From Cudoniella acicularis (taxonomy: Eukaryota > Ascomycota > Leotiomycetes > Helotiales > Helotiaceae): DNA of 21,052 nucleotides. A model generated the notes under the pieces. It had not been told where the DNA came from. It did not search any database and worked only from the letters and a program-made list of their open reading frames with translations. This document shows, piece after piece, positions 10,101 to 20,028 of the stretch. How positions within the stretch are numbered: position 1 is the first letter of the stretch; the number at the start of each line of letters is the position of its first letter. The position numbers and the translations under genes are program-made. The stretch is from positions 1-21,052 of the forward strand of contig JAAMPI010001017.1 of assembly GCA_013054445.1 (NCBI GenBank). The letters run 5' to 3'.

Positions 10101-10637
10101 TTNTTCTAANTAGCTAGCGATTATATCTAACTTANNGATATCTTATAGTTCGAGTTAGAGGNTNATCGGTCNATAANNNNGGTTAATCGCCNNTAACGAA
10201 TTAAATAGGATAATAGTAGTCGACTCGTCTATCGGCTACTATATAGGGTCGATATTAAAGATGTCTATTCGTACCTCTCGTAGGCTNNTAATAATCGAGT
10301 TTANNGATATATTTAGCTTTANCGTAAACCNNTAAAACCTCTAGAGGGCCGTAGANAGCTACTGTCTACCCGTAGGTAGGTAAGCACGCTCGAGCGTCTC
10401 CTATTACTCTCTAGCGGACNNTAAATAAAGTATCCTAGANAGTGCCTCTAGCCTATAATATCNTATAATAACTGTCCTAGCCTTTATATCTATTACTCGA
10501 TCAGCCTTCGTATCCGTGGCTCTACTTAGCGTCGCTNCTTCCCCTTCNACTNTTCTATCGTCTATACCCTTTATAGACGTTTCGGCTTCTAGACCTAGTA
10601 GCTCGATAGTATCCTACGTATCCTTTNCCTTAATCAT
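7103..10637 (-). pseudogene. copia gag-pol, destroyed by RIP stops
   Basis: From the ATG at 10637 one minus-strand frame can be followed with TAG and TAA only where CAG, CAA or TGG would be expected. Recognisable stretches are gag (ETLERAYLPTGRQ; REVRIDIFNIDP), protease (LVNLRITSYIT where the family has a D-S-G core), and GAG-pre-integrase (LS..LIKKVYKT). Reverse transcriptase shows LYRLK, YLEAYKGLEELGLYPTF, the active site as LYINDIVI (normally YVDD) at about 7405-7380, and EIKDLKEVKRILGL just after it. Active-site aspartate and valine codons are altered by G-to-A change, so the enzyme is dead in this copy. Confidence 0.85.
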
Positions 10638-10807
10638 AGCCCTGGTTATCGCAGCCNACGTCCTATAGTTTNAGCTATTTAACTTAGCGATCCCGACCTT
10701 CTTGATTNTCGAATCGTCNTCTATTTTNACCCGTCACCTCGTAACTAGTCCGTAGGAGCCTCCTTAGTCCTATTCCTGANAGTAGNGGCCTCNGTTAGAT
10801 CCCTTNT

Positions 10808-10836
10808 AGTGGCAGAGAAGCGCCGGGCTTATAACC
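10808..10836 (-). other. Primer binding site complementary to the initiator tRNA-Met anticodon arm
   Basis: The plus strand here reads CCGGGCTTATAACC next to the LTR edge, with GTGGCAGAGAAGCG before it. If one RIP change is undone (CTCATAACC) this matches the anticodon stem-loop of eukaryotic initiator tRNA-Met, with weaker agreement into the D-arm. The minus strand, which is the element's sense strand, would therefore pair with an internal tRNA fragment rather than the 3' CCA end. This is known for Drosophila copia and yeast Ty5. Its position directly beside the LTR supports the call. Confidence 0.65.
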
Positions 10837-10975
10837 TATTAGATTTNGTCGACTCTAGCTAGTCGGATNAGTGGTATNATNAANACAAGCAATAGNNACA
10901 CAGGGATCGNNCGGAGGGCTNAATTAGGGTAAATCAAGTATATTATCAACTATATAGANTCNAAGATTAGGTCGT
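10837..10975 (-). repeat. Remnant of the copia 5' LTR
   Basis: The LTR edge is at 10837, where the minus strand ends CTAATA (CTAACA before RIP) directly before the primer binding site. Reading on the minus strand there is a TATATAG box near 10950, then a pyrimidine-rich stretch, as in U5. The N calls end at 10962. The outer (right) edge of this LTR is unclear because another LTR-like sequence in the opposite sense follows. Confidence 0.5.
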
Positions 10976-11260
10976 CGGGCTATATCTCTAGACTACAAGT
11001 GAGACGTGCCCTAAAGCACGTGCTAGGTGCTATAGTAGCCTCAGGCTGCCAGGCACACACTTCAACAGTACCCGAGAACGATCAAGGGTCGGGCCTCTCG
11101 GGCTACTTTAGGCTAGGAGTAAAAATGTTTTATATAAGTAGGTAGCTTTTCCTTAGATAGGAGCTTTATGCTCAACTCAAGATATTATTCTATAATACAC
11201 GGTATTCATTATACTATGTGGGACCACCCTGACTTCTCACTCTCGTGCCTATTACTAACA
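10976..11260 (+). repeat. LTR-like sequence related to 20029-20334
   Basis: A TATATAAG box at about 11132 is followed by CTTAGATA and GCTTTATGCTCAA, and the unit ends TTACTAACA at 11260. The sequence at about 20160-20334 has the same series (TATATAAG, CTTAGATA, GCTTTGTGCTCAA, ending CTTACTAAC). Differences are largely transitions. I infer two members of one LTR family, both in plus orientation. The left edge is not defined. A CACGTG site is at 11017-11022. Confidence 0.45.
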
Positions 11261-11442
11261 CCCCGACGTCCCACCTTGGATCTACCATCGGGTAAACGTT
11301 ACAACTTAGCGGCATGCTTAGGGGCTCAGGGGTACAGGGCACAGCTTAGGTTATAGTAGCAACTGCTCAGGTCTAAAGACGGAAATATAAAACGCTTATG
11401 TTGATATTCCGATATAGGATTGCCTGTTATAGACAGCACCTA

Positions 11443-14400
11443 CTAAAACCCAATATCCCAATATCTCTTCTTTCTCGTCGGCTTCTGCAGATCGAGCCGA
11501 AACCATCGCCACACCCATTCCACAACAACACGGCCTACAACTTCCCCTACGATAGCCGTTGAGATCGACAAATCCACCACTGTATGAAAAGCCCACGGTT
11601 CTGGCTCCGGTTTCCACACTAATTGACTAAAACCCATCCAAAAGTATTCCTGACCGAACGTCATTAGGGCCAGTGTGATTCCTATCGGCCAGCGACTCTT
11701 GAATTGGTACAACGGCTCCTCCCTTAGACGACGGGACATTGTGCGTGCAGAGGAATGTGACAGGGCTGGCGTGGGTACCAGCTCAAAGGAGTGAGCGAGA
11801 CGCTCGTACCGGACTCGTTCGGCGACAGCCTCGAGAGGGAAATAGTCCAAAGCAAAGAAATAGAAGACCCTTGCCCCGACGATACAAATAGGGTTGAAAA
11901 ACCAGCGCGAGTAGATGAAGGGTTCTGGTTTGGATATGATACGGAGGCAAGGACCGACAATAGGTAATTTGAATGTTCGGAGGTTGAATTTACTGTATTG
12001 ATAAACATAGTTCGCCCAGCCAGGATGATTAAAAAGACGAATTGAGTAGATAGTCCAGTAGAGGAAGATAAAAGTGGCGATAGGAAAGGAGAGCGACGAC
12101 TGCCGAGGGACTAGCATACGACGGCGGTTGAGAGGCGTTGGCCAAGTGGAAGAGTCTAATCATTTTAAATGTCAGATATCAGCAATAAGAGGGCGTGTAG
12201 ACACGGCCAAGCTCACCGCAGTCCACAAAACAAGTAACATCATCTACCCATCGGAAATCTTCTTTCTCACTTGGGCCGCTGGGATTGACTGACAACGGCT
12301 CCTCTGCATCAACCTTGAACCCTGGACCGACAGAATATTTGATAGGGCATATATATCTCAGCCTCATGGACTTCTCAACCATCCCTAGATGACTAAAGCA
12401 AGCTCCTTGTCCCGACAGAAGTTCTGTGTCTCTAAACCTGTGTAAAACGAAACAAGACTGCCCGTCCCGAGTAATTTCTCGTGCTTGAGACTCACTCAGA
12501 GTAAATGAGATTGAAATGTGACCAAGGGTTACTAAAAAGTCAATTCCTTCGGACGAGGCATGTTTCTGTTCTTCCATGGACAGGTTATTTGTTTTGCCTA
12601 ACTTTATACTGTCAACAATGAGTGCAGAGGAATTAGCATCCTCTAATCTAAACTCAAGACCTCCTGCTCCATCTGTAGTCCAACACATTTGACCGAAGTC
12701 CATATTCAGTCTGCCTGTGGGAAACTGAGGGAGCCAAGCTTGACTTTCATGGTTTTCGCACAAGACGGTGCCCTCCGGGTGTGGCATGAAAAGCATTGCC
12801 AAGGGTAGAAATTGCTGCGACTTGATGATTGCCATCATACGTTCAGATGGAGGTTGCTTAGTGCCATTCGCGCGCTGGAATATTTCTAGGGGACTCAATC
12901 CCAAGAGAACCGCGAGGATCCCATGTAAATCATCTGGATAAGTGGTACGTCGGACAGCGAGTTCGTTCCAAACTTCGATGAATGCTGAGGGGGTGTTGGC
13001 TGATTCGGCTTCAAAGACTGCTTGATTAAGGACGTCAGGCATATCGTCGAAAGATGCAGCAAGGATCTCCATGGAAAGTTGATGTCGGAAGGTTGGAAGC
13101 GCCTTATCCTTCCTCCATTTTCGAGGATTGACGAGTCCGTCGCGCAGCGCAAAAGAGAAGTCCCGAGACAAACAGGCTTCTTGAAAAGTCCAGCTTCGGC
13201 CCATCCACGGACAGGTGGCAAGTTCAACGGCCAACTCCATGGCTGACTTTTCTGCCTTTACAGAAAGGTCCCGCACTTTATGATCAATCACAATTGTATG
13301 TATTGCTAGAGCATATATCTGGGCCATTTTTTCGATGCACATTTCCTTCAAGCCTCCGAGATCAGCGAGCCTATCGTCTGCAGGAATACACAGAGTGTCA
13401 ACCCAAATGTGCACGGTGCTCATATCTTCGCTAATTCCGCTCTGAATCATTCGGAAGAAGATCTCATCGACCTTGTCGACAATGTTTGGCATCTCCCCGC
13501 GGAAGAATGCCTGCGCGCCGTATGGTCTTTGCTGGCATTGCCGGGCATATTGGAATAGATAGTCGATCTGACACTGGGGGAGTTTATTGGCACTGGTATT
13601 TCCCATGCCCCCAGCCCATACGTGGGATACCGCGATAAAAGGACGACCGAAGGTATGTTCAACGATATCAATCTTGACAACCGACTTGGCTTTGGATGAC
13701 TGCCCAAGCACGGGGACGGGGGTTTCCCGGAATCGAACCAACGGAATGCCTCCCTTCAAGATGATCCTCTCGAGTTCCTCCAGGTCGGAGCCGACGAAGG
13801 GGCAGGAGGGCTGACGGGCACAATGAGGGGCGTGCCTCGTCGCGTACGTCTCGTTGTCGACATCATACACTTTGCATGGGCCGTTGGCGGTGCAGCGCGG
13901 ATGCTGCTCATGGCGGGACCGGTCCATGCCCGACAGATAGTAGAGGACGGGCGAGGAATACTGTTCGCAGTACGCCTTGGTCCAGTAGGGGCACCACCCC
14001 GCCGAGAGCATTCGGCCTTGAAGCAGCCGGTGGTCGTGATACGGCGACACGGAGCCCGTGGCCATCCAGAGCAGCGTTTCGACTGACAGGCCGATGAGCT
14101 CGCCCATGTCGCTCAGCGGGCGGATGTATCGCAGATGGCGATGCAGAGTCTCCAAGCATGGCTGCAGATACACGCTCAGCGCATCCCGGTCCAGGACTCG
14201 CAAAAAGCGCTCTTCCGAGAGCCGTTGAAGGGATACCACTGTCGTGCCGAGCCGATCCGAATGCCGGAGGAGATCCTCGAGGGGCGGCGGCGCGTCCCAA
14301 AAAGCGTCGTAGAGGAGGCCAAAGAACAGATGAGCCTGCGCCTTCCTCACCGCCGCATCGCGATCAACGGGATACCAGGCCTGGCAATCGGGCAATTCCG

Positions 14401-14521
14401 CTAGATGCGTCACGATCGCAAAGCCTTTATCAAATTCAAGTTCGTCGACGAAATCCGCACAGATGTAGGGGACTTCGATGGGCGGCAACCTCGCCTCGGT
14501 AGGATAAGGGAGAAGATCCAT
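11443..14521 (-). CDS. HET-domain protein with C-terminal membrane region (1005 aa)
   Basis: Exon 1 is 14521-12217 and exon 2 is 12155-11443, joined over a 61-nt intron (GTGAGC..GATTAG, branch TGCTGATAT). The phases agree and exon 2 stays open to the TAG at 11443, giving 1005 aa. Without splicing the frame would stop at 780 aa. Residues 170-240 hold a Cys/His cluster (C177, C185, C210, C216, H231, C234, C239). The HET domain spans about 295-455, with FIAVSHVW, VHIWVDTLCIP (370-380) and CPWMGRSWTFQEACLS (437-452), as in the long HET proteins of Pezizomycotina. Exon 2 encodes four hydrophobic stretches at about 790-811, 853-874, 924-946 and 957-987, and a basic C-terminus. HET domains are TIR-like modules that trigger incompatibility cell death; membrane anchoring here is inferred. 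The 5' part (13741-14521) is about 60% GC, the rest about 45-50%. Confidence 0.88.
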
Positions 14522-15569
14522 AATGCTGGAGGACGGGCAAGATGAAGAGAGATGTCGCTGGGCGGACCGTCGCCTCGTCGCCTTTTATTTAAGTACTCCA
14601 TACCCACGGGAAGCGCTTCCTCTCGTGATGGAGCTGAAGCGGGAGCAACGAATAGCAGCCGCATAACGTGCGCCTCTATCGATGCCTTCGTCGTTGATTG
14701 ACTGAAATAATTCATACAGTACTTCAGCCAAAGGGACCTCCAGGCGGCACCCCCGCCTGGCAAGGATGGAATTTCGCACTGGAATGAGACCTGCACCACA
14801 TCGACTTGTCTAAACCATCTGAGAACGGCGGGAACGAGCGAGGTGAATATTAAGGAACAAACCGATAGTAATCAATTTAATGACGATGCTAATGCCAACT
14901 TGATGCTGGCGGGACCTTTGGATGAACGAGCCATGGATAGCGCCAAGATGTAGGGAAATGCCCGTGCGCAGAAAATCTTGTCCCGTATTCTTTTAAAACA
15001 CGCACTCTTTTGTAATATCACGATTAAATGTAAAATGCACTTAATTGCTGAGCCTAATTACTTGACAACAGCGACAGCACTTGACAGTATAATGGGATTG
15101 TCAGCACTTGCTAGATTTATTTTTCCTACTCGGTCTTAACTACTTACATTTATTCCCAAGTCTTGCTGACAAAAAGCAATTATTAGTGGGCAAACTCCAT
15201 GGGGCACGGGCCACTTTCGAGGCCCCGGATAGAGGTTGGCCAAATGGCCTTAGAATTAACCCGTATGTACAAGTTTATATGACGATTATTATAGCGCATT
15301 AGCTGCGCTATATTCTGGATGAGAAATCGCTCGAATCGGACTACTCGTTATTAAGTTATTCTAATCTAAAGTCAAGGGCTGAGAATTACGATTTTTTGGT
15401 GTTCCTTCGCAGTTGCGCGTGAATGCCTAAGGCATTAGAGTCGATACGAGGCCGTAACTTAAGTACTAACTAATCGTTGCTTAATAATCGCTATTCTGCT
15501 TCTTTTATATATAACCCGCTAGCCTTTAACGCAAGTAAAAAGTGCTCCAGGGAGCGATTATAGAGCTCG
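14522..15569. other. Upstream region of the 1005-aa HET gene, with inverted repeats
   Basis: No gene was found. Frames at 14410-14799 overlap the HET gene and look like shadows. Three inverted repeats are present: a perfect 8-bp hairpin at 14740-14760 (arms CCAGGCGG and CCGCCTGG, 5-nt loop); 9-bp arms TTGTCAGCA / TGCTGACAA bounding 15098-15172; and TATAGCGCA / TGCGCTATA with a 5-nt spacer at 15290-15312. From about 15300 the sequence grades into the AT-rich island. Confidence 0.4.
14581..14592 (-). promoter_or_regulatory. TATA-like box of the 1005-aa HET gene
   Basis: The minus strand reads TTAAATAAAAGG, about 60 bp upstream of the ATG at 14521. That is a reasonable distance for a TATA element with a short 5'-UTR. 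No other element was used to support it. Confidence 0.35.
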
Positions 15570-16250
15570 ACAAGGACTTTCTAAATATAAACTTTTTATT
15601 AAAATCAGGTAAGGACTTATAATAATATAGCCGATTAAAGGTCCTAGCTATTAAAACACTATAAAATAAAATAAATAAAAAAGAAGCTCTTTCTTAAAGA
15701 GAGTAAATAAAAAAGAGAAAAGACTAAACTTTTAGAGCTTAGATCAGAGCTCTAGAAGCTTAGTCTAAGGCCTAACTAAGGCCTAAACTTAAGATAATAT
15801 TAGTTTATTAATATTATATTACTATTATACTATTAGACTATTATTTATTTATTCTGTTTACTTTATTTAAGAGAGAAAGTATTTAATTTAATATATAAAC
15901 CCTTTAGAGATTAAACTTAACAGTATAGGCCTTCTAATAAGAGTTTATAGATACCTTTAAAACTTATTCTTAATAGTAAAAGATTATCTATTTATATTTA
16001 AGTAAAATTATAAACTATAACTTATAAGTTTTCTATTAAAACCTTTCTATAACTTTAATTTAGATATCTATATATATCTTATAAATTATTTAAATATAAT
16101 AAGACTATAATTAATTAAAAGGTTATCTATCTTTTCTTATTTTCTATAATCTTATTTTAGTCTTTAACTAAATAATATAAAATATAACTAATATAAAGTT
16201 AAATAACTATAATATATAAATTAATAGAGCTTATAGTTAACCTTAACCCT
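15570..16250. repeat. Extremely AT-rich RIP island (unidentified transposon relic)
   Basis: About 680 bp consist mostly of A and T, with TpA steps everywhere and CpA, TpG and CpG all very rare. Stop codons occur at short intervals in all frames. This is the end state of RIP acting on a repeat; the original element cannot be identified. Flanking sequence returns to normal composition within tens of bases at the right side (about 16250). Confidence 0.6.
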
Positions 16251-17246
16251 ACGCTATAGAGCTACCTAGAACTGAGAAGGTCAGATACTAGTCCGGATAG
16301 ATATGATATAGTTCGCTTACTTATAAGGGGGCGTCCGTCACGTGGCTTAGATCGTCGGCGGATGTCCGGAATGATGTCGGTAGCAAACCTCTGACATCTA
16401 AGATCATGGTTCTAGGGCACTTGATACGTGGCATAGGATACTAGATAATACTATTAATTTCTATTGTTATTAGGTCTTAATATCAGACCCTCGTTAGTAG
16501 CAGATAGCTAATAAAAAGGGGGCTTCTCTGGACCCCCCGGGGCCAGAGATTAGTTCTGTACTGAATCTTTTTCTTCTTACACGTGACTTCTTTGCCTACC
16601 AACGCCTCCTCCTCACACTCTTTCTACCTTACTTCCTAGGAGTCTCCTATATATTCTATATATCTAATAATAGCTTATCTTGTTCGGCTCTCTCTTTAGC
16701 CTTTGTTATTGTCTAGAGGACCTACTAGCGGTCCTTGTTATGTTTTCGTCTAATATCACGATCGGTTATACTAGACATAGAATTGCTCAACATTATGTAG
16801 CGCGTTTTGGTCGGGATCAGGGTGCGGGAGGTTTTAGGCTAGTGAGGCTTAATTCCCTTGGTCTTACGAATCTTATGAGGCATTTTTCAAGTCAATTGAT
16901 TAAGAATTGATAAAGTTACGCGTGTTGCAATTGATGGCGTTAATGCTTAGAAGTACGCGATTTCGCGATTTCGGTGTTTTTGCGGGGACCTTGCTAAAGA
17001 CCCCGCCGAGTATAGGTGAGCTAAGGATGGAGGGCACTTCACCGCATTCTCGATGGCCAATCTGGTGGGACTGACCGATCCCTGATGAGATTCTTAAGGT
17101 GGTTATTGGGCTAAAAGTGTAACTGGGACTGACCCCTGACGGGCTGTTACCTGTGTCAGAAGTTATCCAAGAATGGCGCGGAAATTAGCCATGAAGTTTA
17201 GCAATGGAAGCTTCATTCATTGCCAAACCTTCAGCCTTTCCTACCG
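16251..17246. other. Intergenic region with LTR-like signals
   Basis: No gene was accepted. A purine run AAAAAGGGGG at about 16514-16522 is followed by an imperfect palindrome at 16526-16548 (arms CTCTGG and CCAGAG around C and G runs). Next come a CACGTG (16580-16585), a CT-rich stretch (16590-16650) and TATATATCT. These resemble a polypurine tract and promoter of another LTR fragment. Another CACGTG is at 16339-16344. A frame at 16680-16910 begins with TTG and has no recognisable content. The part from about 17020 on is the 3' flank of the next HET gene. Confidence 0.35.
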
Positions 17247-19230
17247 TTAAATAAGTATAACTTTTTGCCTCTCACAATCCTTGAAGGCATTGTTGCTGAC
17301 AACTTCTCCTATTAGGCTGTCAAAAGTATAGCCAATACCCACACGCCGGTATTCATTTTCCCTTATTCCTGTCATTTTAATCAGCAGGAAATATATGATT
17401 TCATGAGCATCCCCTTCCGAGTCGCTGCCATTATCACCGATGTCCATCCGCCGCTGTGTCACGACCATGGCGGTAAGTTTTGCAGGGGTTGCGCTATCAG
17501 CCAGATCGTCGAGATACCCCGTGCCAAGTGGTAAGCCATCTGTATCAAAGATGTCGAGCACAACACTGAGATATGGGTCATTAAATGGCGGATCCCCGTG
17601 CGACGTTCTGTACCAAACTGGCTTTGTATAGGCGTCGAGATACAAGTGTCCAGCCTGGACTACGCCGAACTCATTCTCGGGATTTTGGAGAACTACGTCA
17701 GTCTTTTGGATCTCTGCCATGTAAGGATCGTGAGTCGAACTTGATGATCGCAAATACAGCCACTGTATAGGACCACGTCTTGCAGCCCATGACCACGTTG
17801 GCGCAATATACGGCCCAGAGTAACATTCGCCATCTCTGTACCACAAGAGGCCAGTATGCAGGTCCTCAATCCACAGACCAGCGATATAGTGACAGCCAGT
17901 GGCATTGTGTATTTCAGCAGCAATGCCTGAGATTGCAGGGAATGTATCAGATACGATTGTGATGTGCAACGTGGCATACTGTAGTACTATGGCATACCAA
18001 CGTGCGAGTATGCACTGGTAATCAGGGTGAACCAGGGGGCTGTGTAACCACTTGCCTTTCGTAAAAAAGAGAGAACGTTTGAAGTTTTCGTCCTCCCACT
18101 CTGTACTTTGAGCTTGTTTTGTATATTCAGTGGCATTGCTTTCCCTGACTGAAAGCGTCAAGCATTCCCAAAACATATCGTCCTTACCAAAGTGGAGCAC
18201 CCTAGTCGAGAGCAGCCTTTCTTGTAAAACCCAAGATCTCTGACTAAGTGGCGATTGTTGAAATACCTCTCGCCAGGGTTGCGTAGCTGGACGAAGGTGC
18301 AGATCGTTCTCTAGGTGAACAGTAGACATTCTAGGTCTTGGAAGTAGGAATCCCTGGGAGGCATTTGCGGCACTAAGGGCGGAAATATTGAGGTAGCAAT
18401 TCTTGTAGACATCGACCATTTTTACGCTTTCGGCTTGCCAGTCCTCTCTCGAGTCCTGAATGATACAAAGCGAATCAATCCAAATGAACTGAACTCCGAG
18501 TCTGCGCGTGACCTTGATGGCGTCTTGATAAGTGGGCGGCAATAAAAACATGTCAATCCCCTCCATGAATGATTGCACGTTCGACTTGTGTGTGCTCATG
18601 GTATTGTAGCTTCCCCAACAGTGACTGAGGGCCGTGTATTTCGTGCCGCTACAAATTGACTGAGCGTCTATCAACCTTGGTCTGATCTCTGAGATATCTA
18701 AGAGTCGTCGAGGCAAAACCGCTGTCGCTACTCTTTGGCAGGCCGCATGTCCTTCTTTGCAAGAGGAAAGCCAGGTTCTAGCAACTTCCCAGCATTCATC
18801 TGACTCCGGATGGAGGCAAAGCTCACGATATGGAGAAATGGGAACCAATTTGCCAGCCGCGGCAAGGGGATCTAGAGTAGACCGGTCAGCTCAAACTTTT
18901 TTCTCATGGGAAGACAGAGAACAAACAGTTTTTCATGTAGATCTCAAACGCAAAAGATGTTAAAGCAAAGTCAACAACATCTATGTCGAAACCCCCTGAT
19001 ATAACCTTTAACCTTGCTGAGCGGGCGCGCTGGCCATTTGACTGCAGAGCTATTTCAGTGTAAAGAAACTGACATAGCAGACATCCACGAGATGCAGATA
19101 TTTTGAGAGTTCGGTAGTCATGGTGGAGTGTTGTGCCAATGAAATCAGACCGTAGTGAACGGCACGCCGCGCAACGTTTCTCTGGCCGCAACGAGACCAG
19201 GAAGGCTGGAGGCTGTGCAGAGGAGCTCAT
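17247..19230 (-). CDS. HET-domain (heterokaryon incompatibility) protein, 642 aa
   Basis: Exon 1 is 19230-18927 and exon 2 is 18871-17247. The 55-nt intron has donor GTTTGT, branch GAGCTGACC and acceptor CTCTAG, and the phases match, giving 642 aa. The N-terminus has C20xxC23 and C50xxC53, the Cys pairs common before HET domains. The HET domain (PF06985 type) shows YTALSHCWG (180-188), TYQDAIKVTRRLG, FIWIDSLCIIQD (230-241), the MVDVYKNCYLNISA segment and PLSQRSWVLQERLLSTRVLHFG (309-330). Then comes the weakly conserved C-terminal half, including PTWSWAA. Such proteins act in vegetative incompatibility or related cell-death and non-self responses; the specific partner is unknown. The frame is intact with no RIP damage. 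It lies on the same strand as the other HET gene, 2.7 kb away, but is not a close paralogue by eye. Confidence 0.93.
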
Positions 19231-20000
19231 TGGAATTTAATAAACGAAAATCCACACTCGAGGTGATGGCGAAATGGCTGGTGGTCACTTCGTTGATGGA
19301 ACAACTCATGAGAGCCTAGGAAATCGTGAAGCAAAGTGTTAGCATGTGACGTATGACTAATGGGTCATGTGTTCATAATTGGAGTCACGTGAGAATGGTG
19401 CATTTCTACCTATTGTGTGATATTGGAGCCTACTGTTGTCTACCATTGCCTGTACTTTGTACTGCTCTATATAAACACTCACAGTTATAGTCTCAAACTG
19501 GTGTCCATGTGCCCAAATTCGGCTTATCCAACCAAATGAGAACCTGTGTTGCTAACATCAAGAGTTGAAGATCCGAATCACGTGATTATACCTCTATAAT
19601 ATAAATACAGAATTCCCAGCTTTATTCGGCCAAACACTTTTGCACTCACAGACCTTGCGACCAAACCAAGAACCCTTGCTCAACTGTCGGTGTCTCTAGG
19701 CTTTTGGCAACCTCAAAAAGTCTGGCGATAGGTAAATGGTACAGACTTCTTCACCAGACGTGATCCCTTTTGTAGCAAACATGATGACGCGGGAAGTGTG
19801 AGGTACTGTTAGAGACAGTTCTGTTTGGAAGCAGGCTTACGCCAGTGGGAGGATCCCGGATCAGACCGGAGTAAAATACCAAGTTCTCTCGTAGGGATCC
19901 CTCTACGCCTGTATATCGACAGGCCACCGAGGCGCTGGTGCCTCTGTCGGAAGATATCGAGACTGCGAGTCTCAGGCCTGGGTCCTGCACGTGATGTCCG
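19231..20000. other. Upstream region of the 642-aa HET gene, with two plus-strand TATA/CACGTG units
   Basis: No gene was accepted. Two CACGTG sites (19386-19391 and 19579-19584) each precede a plus-strand TATA box: CTATATAAAC at about 19467, and TATAATATAAATA at about 19596. Both are followed by an ACTCACAG sequence. This could be remnants of LTR promoters or the start of an unrecognised transcript. A minus-strand frame (20005-19751, 84 aa, ATG start) has no recognisable content. The minus-strand promoter of the HET gene should lie just above 19230, where TTATTAAAT is present. Confidence 0.35.
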
Positions 20001-20028
20001 TTCATGATACTAGGCCTGAGGCTCGGCT

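Larger units (their letters stand above)
7103..10975 (-). mobile_element. RIP-degraded, 3'-truncated Ty1/copia LTR retrotransposon
   Basis: Read on the minus strand, the order is part of an LTR (from 10837), primer binding site (10836-10808), gag (from 10637), protease (about 9775-9720), GAG-pre-integrase (about 9330-9240), integrase, then reverse transcriptase (ending about 7103). This order is diagnostic for copia elements. The RNase H domain and 3' LTR are missing, so the left end is broken at about 7103-7145. CpA and TpG are almost absent and TpA is in great excess while CpG remains, the pattern left by RIP. Many single N or NN calls occur between 7584 and 10962. No function remains. Confidence 0.88.

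Noticed and set aside
11168..11356. 62-aa plus-strand frame starting ATG
   Set aside because: It lies across an LTR-like unit and its end at 11260; it is chance translation.
13823..14502. Several plus-strand and alternate-frame openings of 73-130 aa
   Set aside because: They are shadows opposite the GC-rich 5' half of the HET gene.
14410..14799. 129-aa minus-strand frame upstream of the HET gene
   Set aside because: It overlaps the HET start in another frame, and its GC-rich composition explains the long opening.
16680..16910. 76-aa plus-strand frame
   Set aside because: It begins with TTG, matches nothing known, and lies in LTR-like sequence.
19751..20005. 84-aa minus-strand frame with ATG
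   Set aside because: No domain, no splice partner found, and it lies beside LTR-like sequence; kept only as a note.
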